This document shows positions 55,381 to 63,634 of a stretch of 64,000 nucleotides of DNA, in pieces. The translations under genes and the position numbers were made by a program. Each line of letters starts with the position of its first letter. Positions within the stretch are counted from its first letter, which is position 1. The notes under the pieces were generated by a model that searched no databases, was not told where the DNA came from, and worked only from the letters and a program-made list of their open reading frames with translations. This DNA is from Spirochaetales bacterium (GTDB lineage Bacteria; Spirochaetota; Spirochaetia; Treponematales; Treponemataceae): positions 21,379 through 85,378 of the forward strand of contig JAQXNX010000027.1 of the NCBI GenBank assembly GCA_029098225.1, in the 5' to 3' direction.

Positions 55381-55404
55381 ATTTTTAGCGAAGCAAAAAT
55401 AGCA

Positions 55405-55454
55405 GGCAAGCCCGATAAGAATGATTGCTGGAGAATGTACATTCAGGGCTTGCC
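55405..55454. terminator. Bidirectional hairpin between kdgK and creD
   Basis: GGCAAGCCC (55405-55413) pairs with GGGCTTGCC (55446-55454), enclosing the palindrome GAATGTACATTC (55433-55444). It separates two convergent genes. The T tail is poor, so its strength is uncertain. Confidence 0.5.
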
Positions 55455-55459
55455 ACTGA

Positions 55460-56791
55460 TTATTTTTGTGGAGTTATTCCTTTTATATTGTACCAGTTAA
55501 TTTTTCTTGTAAAGAACATCAAAAGCGCAAGAATTGCAAATGCAAAGAATGAACCAATCAGTAATGCATAGTCTTCTGATTTAAGAGAGAAGAAAAGATA
55601 ACTGTAAAGCATGACAAACATAATCATCATTACTAATCCAAGTTTGAACTGTCTTGTAATAGAAGAAACATAAAGAGAAACTGTAATTCCCGCTAGCAAA
55701 GCTGCAAATATATAACTTGCATTAAAAGGTATGTGTTCAGAAAGTGAAAGAAGCATAAGGAAGAATAAAACACATGCTGCTCCACAAAGAAGATAGTTCA
55801 CTGGATGTAATGTGATTTTAGCAAAGATTTCAATCAAAAAGAGAATGATGAACGGAACAAGAATAAACAATATTCCATATTTTATTGCACGGTATAGTTT
55901 CTGGTATAGATTTACCGGGTCAATAAAAGATGTTCCAATAAATTGATTAATTTCATCTGAACCGAAATTTACATTCCATTCAGCAGAAAAACCGTTTTCA
56001 TCAACTGTCCGTTTATCAGGAAGATATGTGAAACCTGTAAAACCAGGAGCAGTCCAGTCTGAAGCAAGTGTAAGTTTTGTACTTTTTGCAGAAATTCTGT
56101 AATAAAAATTTTCAGCACCTCTTAAATCCATATTTGTTGAAAACTGGATTTTTCCGTTTGTTAGTTTGAACTCACTTCCAATTCCATGATAATCATTAAT
56201 CATAATAATATCTGTGTTATAGTTTTTTTCGTTAATATTAAAAACAGGTGCATTTCTTAAAGATGAATTTTTTATATTAACATATAGCCTGGCTTTATTA
56301 AAATCATATTCAGTTGTGATATCATTTTCTTTTTTTATTTCTTCAATATTTACATTGAATGTTGCAATAATTGAAGAATTACCTGTAAAAATAGGACATG
56401 AATAAATTCCTATAGTTCTGATTTCAGAATCAAGAGAAGAATCAATGTTAACATAATCTGCAGGAATCTGTTTCCAGCCTTCTTCTATTTTATGTTCTGT
56501 ATATCGCTCATTATATTTATATACAATTTCATCCCAGCTTTTTTTGTATGGAACTAAAATGTATGGTCCATCAAAAAACATTTTGCTCCCGGCTGACTCT
56601 GTAATTTCATATTTTGCATCGTTGTATGATAATTCCCGATCAGTAAGCTGACCATTTATAAAGCTAAGTCCAATCAATAGACCAATAATTATAAGAGCAA
56701 TAAAAATCAGCTTAACACCAATTCCTCCGAGCCTCTTTGTTTTTTTAGGTTCCTTAATAAATTTTGTTTCAACAATTTCCTTAGTATTCAT
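55460..56791 (-). CDS. creD: Cell envelope integrity inner-membrane protein CreD
   Basis: 443 residues. One N-terminal membrane helix (LIFIALIIIGLLIGLSFI), a long periplasmic beta-rich domain, and five C-terminal helices with LHPVNYLLCGAACVLFFLML and LLSLSEHIPFNASYIFAAL as in the CreD family. In enterobacteria CreD responds to the CreBC two-component system and affects envelope properties and colicin tolerance. Here it follows the two regulatory genes on the same strand, with its own promoter and leader structure. AGGAGG precedes the ATG. Confidence 0.9.
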   Translation of the reverse strand: MNTKEIVETKFIKEPKKTKRLGGIGVKLIFIALIIIGLLIGLSFINGQLTDRELSYNDAKYEITESAGSKMFFDGPYILVPYKKSWDEIVYKYNERYTEHKIEEGWKQIPADYVNIDSSLDSEIRTIGIYSCPIFTGNSSIIATFNVNIEEIKKENDITTEYDFNKARLYVNIKNSSLRNAPVFNINEKNYNTDIIMINDYHGIGSEFKLTNGKIQFSTNMDLRGAENFYYRISAKSTKLTLASDWTAPGFTGFTYLPDKRTVDENGFSAEWNVNFGSDEINQFIGTSFIDPVNLYQKLYRAIKYGILFILVPFIILFLIEIFAKITLHPVNYLLCGAACVLFFLMLLSLSEHIPFNASYIFAALLAGITVSLYVSSITRQFKLGLVMMIMFVMLYSYLFFSLKSEDYALLIGSFFAFAILALLMFFTRKINWYNIKGITPQK

Positions 56792-56813
56792 AATTCCTCC
56801 TGTAAGGTTTTCA

Positions 56814-56861
56814 TTACAGATAATTAAAAAATCTTTTTCGAGATTTTTTAATTATCTGTAA
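56814..56861 (-). promoter_or_regulatory. Large leader hairpin of creD
   Basis: A 21-bp perfect inverted repeat: 56814-56834 (starts TTACAGATAATT on the + strand) and 56841-56861 with a 6-base loop. Read from the creD strand, the hairpin starts near the predicted transcription start. The arm ending CTGTAA can instead pair with TTACAG overlapping the AGGAGG ribosome-binding site (56796-56805). Confidence 0.7.
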
Positions 56862-56863
56862 AA

Positions 56864-56896
56864 ATAATAAAAGAAAATTGTGGCAGAATTGTGGCA
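56864..56896 (-). promoter_or_regulatory. Candidate response-regulator box and creD -10 box
   Basis: On the creD strand TGCCACAAT occurs twice with an 11-base period (56888-56896, 56877-56885) and TATTAT follows 7 bases later (56864-56869). OmpR/PhoB-type regulators such as CreB typically bind direct repeats of one helical turn at the -35 position, as the E. coli CreB tag does. Confidence 0.6.
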
Positions 56897-56929
56897 AAAA
56901 TGTGTTATTTCATTGAGTTTTGCAAAGTT

Positions 56930-58594
56930 TTAGAGCGGAATATGAACTGTAAATTCTGCTCCACCAAGCTTGCTGCTTTTTTGAACTTTTATTTCTCCTT
57001 CGGTTGCGTCAACAATTGCTTTTACAATCGAAAGTCCAAGCCCCGTATGTCCCGAATTTGAATCCGGGCGGTTTGAATAAAATCGATCAAATATTTTTTC
57101 ATATTCGCTTTCTTCAATTCCTTTTCCGTTATCGGCAACAATTAATAAAAGCTCCTGTTTATTATCATTTAGCTTTTGATTTTTTATTAATACCTGAATG
57201 TGCTTTGCAAAACTTGCCGCGTTATCAATAAGATTCGTAAGAATTATTTCCAGATAATCAGGATTAATTTTTGCGGTAGGTTTGTTTGGAGGATTATTTT
57301 CCTGATCCAATAATTCAATCTGAACATTCTGATAATTCTTTTTAATTCTGGAAATAATGTTTGCTGCAAAATCGTATAAAGGAATTTCTTCTGACTGCTC
57401 TTCCGTATTTGTTCCTTCAATTTTTGAAATATTTCTTACTTCTGTTAAAAGCTGTTCCAGATGAGTTATTTCGTCAGTAATTGCTGTAGAAAAATTAATA
57501 CGTTCTTTTTCTGAAAGTTCATCTTTTAAAAGTTCAGCAGAAGACCGGATTGCTGCAAGCGGATTTTTAAACTCATGATTTACGTCTGAAGAAAAAGCCT
57601 GTGTATAGCGTATTTTTGAATCCAGTTTATTTATAAGTGTTTTAAATGAACGGCTTAAATCTCCAATTTCATCATTTCGTTTTATTCCTGTGAACTGTTT
57701 AATTTTTTCACTGTCTATATGTCCTTTTTTATCTGCACATTCACTGGTTTCTTTTGCGAGTTTTTTTAATGGAAGACTAATTCTGAAGCTTAGAAAAACA
57801 GCTGTTAAAATAACTACAAGCAGCGACAATAAAAATATTTTTCCAAGGTCAGTTCTCAGTTCGTAAATATTCTGTAGAATTCTCCAGGTTGAACGAGAAA
57901 CAAGAACAATGCCTATGACTTTTTCATTTTTTAAAACTGGAACAGCAGAATATAAGGTTACAGAAATTTGTCCACCAGAAGAAATTCTTGTTTTAGCTCC
58001 ATAGTGACCTTCCATTGCGGCCTTTATTTCTTCGCCATCATAAACTGTTTTTTTAGAATAAAAATCAGCATTTGAATATACTGCTGATGGAGCTTTGAAT
58101 TTTCTGTAGATACGTACAGGTATGGAAAATATTTTATATACAAATGGTTCTTTATTGCTTTTTTCAGAAGATGAAACGCTTTCTGAACTTCGGCTTCCAG
58201 TTTCTGCAACATACTCTTCCTGTGATTTTTCGAGATTGCTGGAATCTGCAAGAAGCTTGCCTTGAGGATCCAGAATTCTAATACGGCAGTCAAAATTTCC
58301 TTCCATATTTATAAGGATTTCTTTGGCAAGAGAAGAACTGATGGAAGAATTTGCATTATTTTTTTCTTGTATGGCGATGGAATTTTCTGCGCCGGTAAAT
58401 TCATTTTCTTCATTGAACGATGCCGAAAGACTTGCAGCGAGAATTCTTGCCTGCTGAACATTTGAATTTTCTGTCATCTTAAGCAGCTGTATTTCATAAG
58501 TTTTTAACATCATCATAGCTGCAACCGGAACAAAGACTGCAATTATAAGAAAAATAGAAATTTGAATGCTTATTGGCAAGCGCAGTTTTTTCAT
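56930..58594 (-). CDS. creC: Sensor histidine kinase (CreC-like)
   Basis: 554 residues, AAGGAAG before the ATG. A helix at the N terminus (IQISIFLIIAVFVPVAAMMM) and another near residue 240 (KIFLLSLLVVILTAVFLSF) flank a periplasmic domain of about 200 residues. HAMP follows, then the H-box FSSDVNHEFKNPLAAIRSSA and the catalytic domain: N-box ILTNLIDNAASFAKH, VADNGKGIEESEYEKIF and GHTGLGLSIVKAIV. Gene order with the regulator and creD matches the CreBC system; its signal is unknown. Confidence 0.88.
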   Translation of the reverse strand: MKKLRLPISIQISIFLIIAVFVPVAAMMMLKTYEIQLLKMTENSNVQQARILAASLSASFNEENEFTGAENSIAIQEKNNANSSISSSLAKEILINMEGNFDCRIRILDPQGKLLADSSNLEKSQEEYVAETGSRSSESVSSSEKSNKEPFVYKIFSIPVRIYRKFKAPSAVYSNADFYSKKTVYDGEEIKAAMEGHYGAKTRISSGGQISVTLYSAVPVLKNEKVIGIVLVSRSTWRILQNIYELRTDLGKIFLLSLLVVILTAVFLSFRISLPLKKLAKETSECADKKGHIDSEKIKQFTGIKRNDEIGDLSRSFKTLINKLDSKIRYTQAFSSDVNHEFKNPLAAIRSSAELLKDELSEKERINFSTAITDEITHLEQLLTEVRNISKIEGTNTEEQSEEIPLYDFAANIISRIKKNYQNVQIELLDQENNPPNKPTAKINPDYLEIILTNLIDNAASFAKHIQVLIKNQKLNDNKQELLLIVADNGKGIEESEYEKIFDRFYSNRPDSNSGHTGLGLSIVKAIVDATEGEIKVQKSSKLGGAEFTVHIPL

Positions 58595-58612
58595 TTTTTA
58601 TACTTCCTTTTT

Positions 58613-59296
58613 TTAATTCAAAAGAGAAAATTTATATCCCAATCCGTAAATTGTTTCTATATAATTTCCTCCGATTTTTTTTCTTAATCTTTTAATATGA
58701 CAGTCAATGGCGCGGTCGTTAAGATAAGTTTCTTCCGGATAAGAAGCGCTTATTAACTGTTCACGAGAAAGTGCAATATCCGGATTTTCTGCAAAAGTTT
58801 TTAAAAGTCTGAATTCTGTAACAGTTAGAGGAATAGATTTTCCATTCTTTTCTGCTGAATAAGATGAAAGAAAAATTGTAATATCTCCAGCTTTTAAAAT
58901 TTCTTCATTTTTTATTTGTGAATCAGAAGCTTCAGTTTTTCCTGAACGACGTAAAATTACTTTTATTCTTGTAATAAGTTCGCGCATGGAAAATGGCTTA
59001 CATAGATAATCATCGGCTCCAAGTTCAAGTCCAAGAATTTTATCAAATTCATCATCTTTAGAGGTAAGAAATATAACAGGAGTCTTATCGCCATTTTCCC
59101 TTAATGCTCTTAAAAGAGAAATTCCATCCATAACAGGCATCATAATATCCAGTATGTATAGATCTTTTTTATTAAAGCGGTCTTCAAAAGCAAGTTTTCC
59201 ATTTTCATATTCAGCTACAGAAAAGCCTTCTTTTTTTAATGAAGTAGAAACTGCCATTCTCAGATTTTTTTCATCATCAACAAGCGCAATGTTCAT
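58613..59296 (-). CDS. creB: Response regulator, OmpR family (CreB-like)
   Basis: 227 residues from the ATG at 59296. The frame stays open upstream into the repeats, but the receiver domain begins exactly at MNIALVDDEKNLRM and a -10 box lies 6 bases away, so this start is chosen. Receiver with Asp50 in LYILDIMMPVMDG and Lys in FLTSKDD; winged-helix output domain from about residue 130 (LTVTEFRLLKTFAENPDIAL, NDRAIDCHIKRLRKKIGG). Partner of the histidine kinase, whose gene follows after 18 bases. Its likely target is creD. Confidence 0.9.
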   Translation of the reverse strand: MNIALVDDEKNLRMAVSTSLKKEGFSVAEYENGKLAFEDRFNKKDLYILDIMMPVMDGISLLRALRENGDKTPVIFLTSKDDEFDKILGLELGADDYLCKPFSMRELITRIKVILRRSGKTEASDSQIKNEEILKAGDITIFLSSYSAEKNGKSIPLTVTEFRLLKTFAENPDIALSREQLISASYPEETYLNDRAIDCHIKRLRKKIGGNYIETIYGLGYKFSLLN

Positions 59297-59302
59297 AAAA
59301 AA

Positions 59303-59331
59303 AGTATACAAAACATGTGTATTTTTTTCTA
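59303..59331 (-). promoter_or_regulatory. creB promoter
   Basis: On the minus strand, TAGAAA, 17 bases, TATACT (59303-59308), then six bases to the ATG at 59296. No Shine-Dalgarno; leaderless. Confidence 0.5.
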
Positions 59332-59337
59332 TTAGTG

Positions 59338-59566
59338 TGTGACAAATCACCAGGGCGCGTCTAGCGGATATATATAGAAATATATCCGTAGCCACGCCCT
59401 GGTGATTTGTCACAAATTATAGCAACAAAATCATGTTTGTAACTATTTTATTCACCGGGCTAGGAAGGGGCGCGTCTAGCGGATATATATAGAAATATAT
59501 CCGTAGCCACGCCCTGGTGATTCGTCACAAATTATAGCAACAATTCCATGTTTGTAACTATTTTTA
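59338..59566. repeat. 115-bp-period tandem duplication containing a long hairpin
   Basis: This fills most of the 336-base gap between divergent creB and the transglutaminase-like gene. A segment of about 98 bases starting GGGCGCGTCTAGCGG at 59353 recurs at 59468 with few differences (T/C near the GTCAC motif, and AAAT/TTCC). Copy 1 forms a 20-bp perfect outer stem (59338-59357 with 59395-59414) around an inner GGATATAT/ATATATCC pair. In copy 2 the left arm has diverged. No known repeat family recognised. Confidence 0.75.
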
Positions 59567-59584
59567 TTCTTCTAAAAATTATGT

Positions 59585-59590
59585 TATAAT
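59585..59590 (+). promoter_or_regulatory. -10 box before the transglutaminase-like gene
   Basis: TATAAT at 59585-59590 with no good -35 box; predicted leader of about 36 bases, and GGAGG at 59622-59626 precedes the ATG at 59633. Confidence 0.4.
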
Positions 59591-59632
59591 TATTTTAAAC
59601 TACTATTTTGCGTGCTGCTGTGGAGGTTATGT

Positions 59633-60523
59633 ATGAAAGTTTATAAAAAAAGTTTTCTTTTTTCTGTTGGATTAATAATTTTTTTCTTCTCGGCTTGTTC
59701 CAGTACAAATTATATTGAAAGAAATCATATGGAAAATATTGAAAAAATACAGAATTGTGCTCCATATAATCAGGAAGGCGCTTCTTCTGAATTTGAAATA
59801 AAATATCTTATTGATGAAAATCGTGTAGCAGAAATTCGTGCTTATTTTAAGGAAAATGTGGGACTAGATCTTGATGCGCTTGCTGCTTCCGACAAATCAA
59901 CCTGGGAAAAGGCTGTAGAACTTGCTGTTTTTGTTGCAAAAAATATACCGCATGATAATCAGAAGGAATGGTTGCAGGAAAGAAATGCTATAAGTCTCTG
60001 GGAATACTCAAGAAGAATTCCTTCCGGTTTTAATTGCCGCTGGCATAGTACAATTTTAAGCGAGCTTCTTTTATCTATCGGTATAAAAAATCGTTTTATA
60101 ACCTGTCTTCCGGAAGATAAAAATGACGGCGACTGCCATGTTGTAAATGTCGTGTGGCTGCCTGAATTAAATAAATATGCAATGATAGATTCAGATATGG
60201 TTGAATTTGTAACGGATGAAAACGGCATTCCTCTTTCTTTAAGAGAAATGCGAGCTGTTGTGGAAAGTGGTAAATCATTAAATATAAATGTTCTTCCAGG
60301 TTTTGAAAATTCCTGGGTTGCAAAACCGAGCGGAATAAAATATATGCAGGCCTACTGGGCAAAAAATTTGTACTGGTTTTCTGCTCACACTGTTTATGGC
60401 TTTGATCTGGAAGGAAAAACTATTCCTGAAGATTTTTATGTTTGTTTAGTACCTCCGGGATATGAATGTAATAGTGAATTAGTAACTTCAAATGAAATGG
60501 TTTTCTGGGGCGAAGAAAACTGA
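59633..60523 (+). CDS. Transglutaminase-like lipoprotein
   Basis: 296 residues from the ATG at 59633 with GGAGG six bases upstream. Lipobox FFFSAC with Cys22 makes it a predicted lipoprotein. A transglutaminase/papain-like triad is readable: Cys135 in GFNCRWHS, His169 in DCHVVNVVWL and Asp186 in YAMIDSDM. Such domains act as proteases, amidases or crosslinkers; substrate unknown. Its TGA overlaps the ATG of the next gene by one base, so the two are translationally coupled. Confidence 0.8.
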   Translation: MKVYKKSFLFSVGLIIFFFSACSSTNYIERNHMENIEKIQNCAPYNQEGASSEFEIKYLIDENRVAEIRAYFKENVGLDLDALAASDKSTWEKAVELAVFVAKNIPHDNQKEWLQERNAISLWEYSRRIPSGFNCRWHSTILSELLLSIGIKNRFITCLPEDKNDGDCHVVNVVWLPELNKYAMIDSDMVEFVTDENGIPLSLREMRAVVESGKSLNINVLPGFENSWVAKPSGIKYMQAYWAKNLYWFSAHTVYGFDLEGKTIPEDFYVCLVPPGYECNSELVTSNEMVFWGEEN

Positions 60524-61317
60524 TGTATAAAATCCCGGAATCTTTTATAGATTTTATTTCTCCTGATTGTAATCGAAAGGAATTTATTCAGAAATATCTG
60601 GAAAAAAACGGAGTAGAATCTGCAGTAATTTCTCTTGAAGGAAAAAATCACATTTATGTAAAATTTGCTCAGGAGCAATATAATTCTATGTTCCGCATAA
60701 AAACTGTTATTGCTCATTATGACAGAATAGGGATTGGAGCAAATGATAATTCTGCCGCTGTTTTTTGTCTTCTCGAATGGGCTGTAATTCTTTCTCAAAA
60801 AAAAGGTTTTCATAATATACGGCTGATATTTACCGATGGAGAAGAGCTTGGAGAGAATGGGGTAGAAGAGCAGGGGGCTTTTCCGCTTGCTCAGGTTTTT
60901 AAACGGCTTGGAATTTTGAATGATGATATTTATGTATTTGATTGTATGGGCCGGGGAGATGTTCCTGTTTTAACGCAGACTATCCTTCCTTCCAAAGCAC
61001 CTAAAAAATTTATTAATTCATTCATTTCTCTTGAACAGCGTGCGCAAAATTTATTATATAATTCTTCTGGCGGAAAATGGTTTTGCCTGCCTTGTAATTA
61101 TTCAGATAATGCAAGTTTTATAGCAAACGGAATTCCAGCGGTTGCAATTACTCTCTTACCTTCTTTAGAAATAAATGAAGTTCTTAAAGGAAATCAACCA
61201 GAAACCTGGCGAATGCTTCATACAGAGAAGGATGATATTTTTTCACTTACTCCTTCGTCTTTTGAACTTTTTCATAAAATTTTATTAAAACTTGCTGAAA
61301 TGAATACTATGATATAA
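60523..61317 (+). CDS. M28-type zinc peptidase-like protein
   Basis: 264 residues. The metal-ligand order of M28 is visible: His65 in TVIAHYDRIG, Asp75 in GANDNSAAVF, catalytic Glu107/Glu108 in FTDGEELGENG, Asp140 in YVFDCMGRGD and His233 in MLHTEKDD. There is no signal peptide, unlike many secreted M28 aminopeptidases, so it appears cytoplasmic. It is coupled by a one-base overlap to the transglutaminase-like lipoprotein and 14 bases precede the diguanylate cyclase. Confidence 0.8.
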   Translation: MYKIPESFIDFISPDCNRKEFIQKYLEKNGVESAVISLEGKNHIYVKFAQEQYNSMFRIKTVIAHYDRIGIGANDNSAAVFCLLEWAVILSQKKGFHNIRLIFTDGEELGENGVEEQGAFPLAQVFKRLGILNDDIYVFDCMGRGDVPVLTQTILPSKAPKKFINSFISLEQRAQNLLYNSSGGKWFCLPCNYSDNASFIANGIPAVAITLLPSLEINEVLKGNQPETWRMLHTEKDDIFSLTPSSFELFHKILLKLAEMNTMI

Positions 61318-61331
61318 AATTATTGTTAAAT

Positions 61332-62705
61332 ATGGAAAGCAGAAAAAAGCGAGTAGAAGGAATTCAAATTCAGCATTTTTATGCCTCTTTAATGATTCTT
61401 GGCTGTCTGTTGACGGTTTTCATTTTTGAATCAACTTTTAAAATTAAGAAAAATTATGAAAAGCTTTTATATGAAGTAAATGATTTTTCTGATTGTACAA
61501 GAGCTGTTTCTGATTTTCAAACTGCATGTAATTATCTTACACAACAGGCTCAATTTTTTTCTTTAAGCTGTAATCCAACATATATTGGAAATTATTTTTA
61601 CGAGCTGAATGATGCTTCTAAAAGAGAAGTTGCTCTTCAGATTATAGAAATGTCACATGTAAAAGATGCGCCATATAACAGCATTCATATGGCTTATAAA
61701 GAATCATGTAAGCTTGTTGAAAAAGACATTTATGCAATGAGGCTCGTTTCTGATGCAATAAATATGCCTTCATCAGAACTTCCCGAAGAAATAACCAGTA
61801 TAGTTTTAAAAGAAGAACATAAAAATTTATCAAATGAAGAAAAAATAAAAACTGCGCAAAATCTACTTTTCAGTCAGGAATACAATGATATTACGCGCCG
61901 TGTAGCAGAGCATATAGTTGTTATTTTTTCTTCTCTAACAGGTTCTCATGTACAAACCAATGCAACTGCAAACCGAATAATAATCAGACATTTTGTATTA
62001 CAGATTTTTATGGAAATAATCATGTTTGTAGTATGTATTTTACTTTATTCTTTGCTTGTCTGGTTTGTTTTAATTCCTTTACAAAAGAATTATTCAGCAA
62101 TTACAAAAAATCGTAAAATGGAATTAATTGGTGCTAGAGAAGTCCTTCATATTGCAAAAGCTTATAACGGATTATACGAAAAGAATCATATTACAACACA
62201 GGTTTTAAAACATAAGGCTGAACACGATAACCTTACAGGCCTTATAAATCGCAATGCTTTTGATAAAATTAAAGAATTGTTAAGTTCAATAGAAGAACCA
62301 ATCGCTTATGTAATTTTTGATATTGATTTCTTTAAAAACGTTAATGATGAATACGGACATCCAACCGGCGATATGGTTTTAAAGAAGGTTGCAGAAATTC
62401 TAAAAGAACAGTTCCGCTCAAATGATTATATTATAAGAACCGGCGGCGATGAATTTGTTGTTATTATGACAAAATTTAATTCAATCGCTGCATTAACAGA
62501 CAGAATTAAAGAAAAAATTGAAAATATAAATGGACTCTTACGAACGTCTCCTGGCGGAATTCCTGTTGTTTCAGTAAGTGCTGGTGTAGCTTTTTCTCAA
62601 AAAGGCTATAGTGATTCTCTTGAAAATGAGGCAGATGTTGCGTTATACAATGTAAAAGGTAATAACCGCTGTGGTGTTGCTTTTTACAATGAAATTACAG
62701 AGTAA
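61332..62705 (+). CDS. Membrane diguanylate cyclase (GGDEF)
   Basis: 457 residues. A helix near residues 17-35 (FYASLMILGCLLTVFIFEST) and another near 225-250 (IIMFVVCILLYSLLVWFVLI) flank a sensor domain of about 190 residues of unknown fold. The C-terminal GGDEF domain has a complete active site (TGGDEFVVIM), the HDNLTGLINRNAFD start, and an RSND I-site 5 residues upstream of GGDEF for product feedback. It makes c-di-GMP, a motility/attachment signal. There is no Shine-Dalgarno; weak TATAAA about 14 bases before the ATG. Confidence 0.9.
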   Translation: MESRKKRVEGIQIQHFYASLMILGCLLTVFIFESTFKIKKNYEKLLYEVNDFSDCTRAVSDFQTACNYLTQQAQFFSLSCNPTYIGNYFYELNDASKREVALQIIEMSHVKDAPYNSIHMAYKESCKLVEKDIYAMRLVSDAINMPSSELPEEITSIVLKEEHKNLSNEEKIKTAQNLLFSQEYNDITRRVAEHIVVIFSSLTGSHVQTNATANRIIIRHFVLQIFMEIIMFVVCILLYSLLVWFVLIPLQKNYSAITKNRKMELIGAREVLHIAKAYNGLYEKNHITTQVLKHKAEHDNLTGLINRNAFDKIKELLSSIEEPIAYVIFDIDFFKNVNDEYGHPTGDMVLKKVAEILKEQFRSNDYIIRTGGDEFVVIMTKFNSIAALTDRIKEKIENINGLLRTSPGGIPVVSVSAGVAFSQKGYSDSLENEADVALYNVKGNNRCGVAFYNEITE

Positions 62706-62724
62706 TATCTGCGGATTATTATAA

Positions 62725-63192
62725 TTATTCTTCTATCCGGTTTTTCATTTCTGTTAATGCATTATTCAATTTTTCATCTTCTTTTTTTGTAAAGAAAATT
62801 GTAAGAAGAATACTTATTACAGTGCTTACCGAGTAAGAAATCAGAACAAGAAGCCAGATAAATGGTCTGGCTGGAATCCAATGGAAAATGAGCGCAATAA
62901 TCACAAAAACTGCTATAGTCAATACAAAGAATAATACATATCTTAGCACAAGCCCTGTTTTTTTAAGAAATACATCTGTAAAGAAAACAAATCTCAGCAG
63001 GCTGATTAAGAAAGAAAATGCAAAAAGCTGAAAGAAAGTTTTCAGGGAAATTCCATCGTTGCCGGACATGAAAAGGTTTGGAAAATTTTTTGCCTCTTTT
63101 CCGATAAGTAAAGTTGTAATTGCAAAAATTAAAATAATTACGGCAAAGATTAGTAATAAGCTTTCTATAAATAAAACCATTCTTTTTTTCAT
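62725..63192 (-). CDS. DUF3021-like membrane protein
   Basis: 155 residues with four membrane helices (LFIESLLLIFAVIILIFAI, FFQLFAFSFLISLLRFVFF and two more) and a charged C-terminal tail (KKEDEKLNNALTEMKNRIEE). DUF3021 proteins are normally encoded with a LytTR regulator, as here, and probably sequester it at the membrane. GGAG precedes the ATG, which is one base after the LytTR stop codon. Confidence 0.75.
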   Translation of the reverse strand: MKKRMVLFIESLLLIFAVIILIFAITTLLIGKEAKNFPNLFMSGNDGISLKTFFQLFAFSFLISLLRFVFFTDVFLKKTGLVLRYVLFFVLTIAVFVIIALIFHWIPARPFIWLLVLISYSVSTVISILLTIFFTKKEDEKLNNALTEMKNRIEE

Positions 63193-63193
63193 A

Positions 63194-63634
63194 TTAACGA
63201 ACTCCTATCTTTGTTTTGAATTCTTCTGCATAAGCACGTGAGATTATCAGCTGATATCCGTTTTTAAGTGTTACGCGGATTCTGCGATCAATATCAGATT
63301 TAAGGCTTTCAATTTTATTCAGATTTAAAAGAGTTGATTTATTTACACGGAAAAAATTATGCTTTGCAAGCATAGCTTCAAGTTCATACAGACGAAGCGA
63401 AGTTTCAAAAACACCATCCTCTGTATAAATAAAGGTGCAGCGCTATACAGTTTCTACGTATAAAATAGCTTTTAAATCAATGAGATGAATTTCGCCGTTT
63501 ACCTTTACAGAAAGCTTTTTATCTGTAATCCGTAAAGCTTCAATAAGACGCTCCAGTTCAGGAGTAATTTCTCTGCAGGTAATGTTTAGAGTTGTTTCCT
63601 GAACAGAAGCATCTGTCTGAATTGTTATTTTCAT
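63194..63634 (-). pseudogene. LytTR-family DNA-binding regulator with an in-frame amber codon
   Basis: The reading frame from ATG 63634 runs MKITIQTDASVQ... through LKAILYVETV, then a TAG at 63443-63445, and continues in the same frame as RCTFIYTEDGVFETSLRLYELE to a TAA at 63194-63196. Without the TAG the product is 146 residues, normal for LytTR. Both halves are intact LytTR sequence (RVNKSTLLNLNKIESL, VTLKNGYQLIISRAY), so the lesion is a single codon. A sequencing error, a recent mutation, or amber read-through could explain it. It overlaps the upstream membrane gene by ATGA. Confidence 0.85.

Noticed and set aside
59338..59566. Integron attC sites
   Set aside because: No GTTRRRY/RYYYAAC core sites and the two copies flank no cassette gene.
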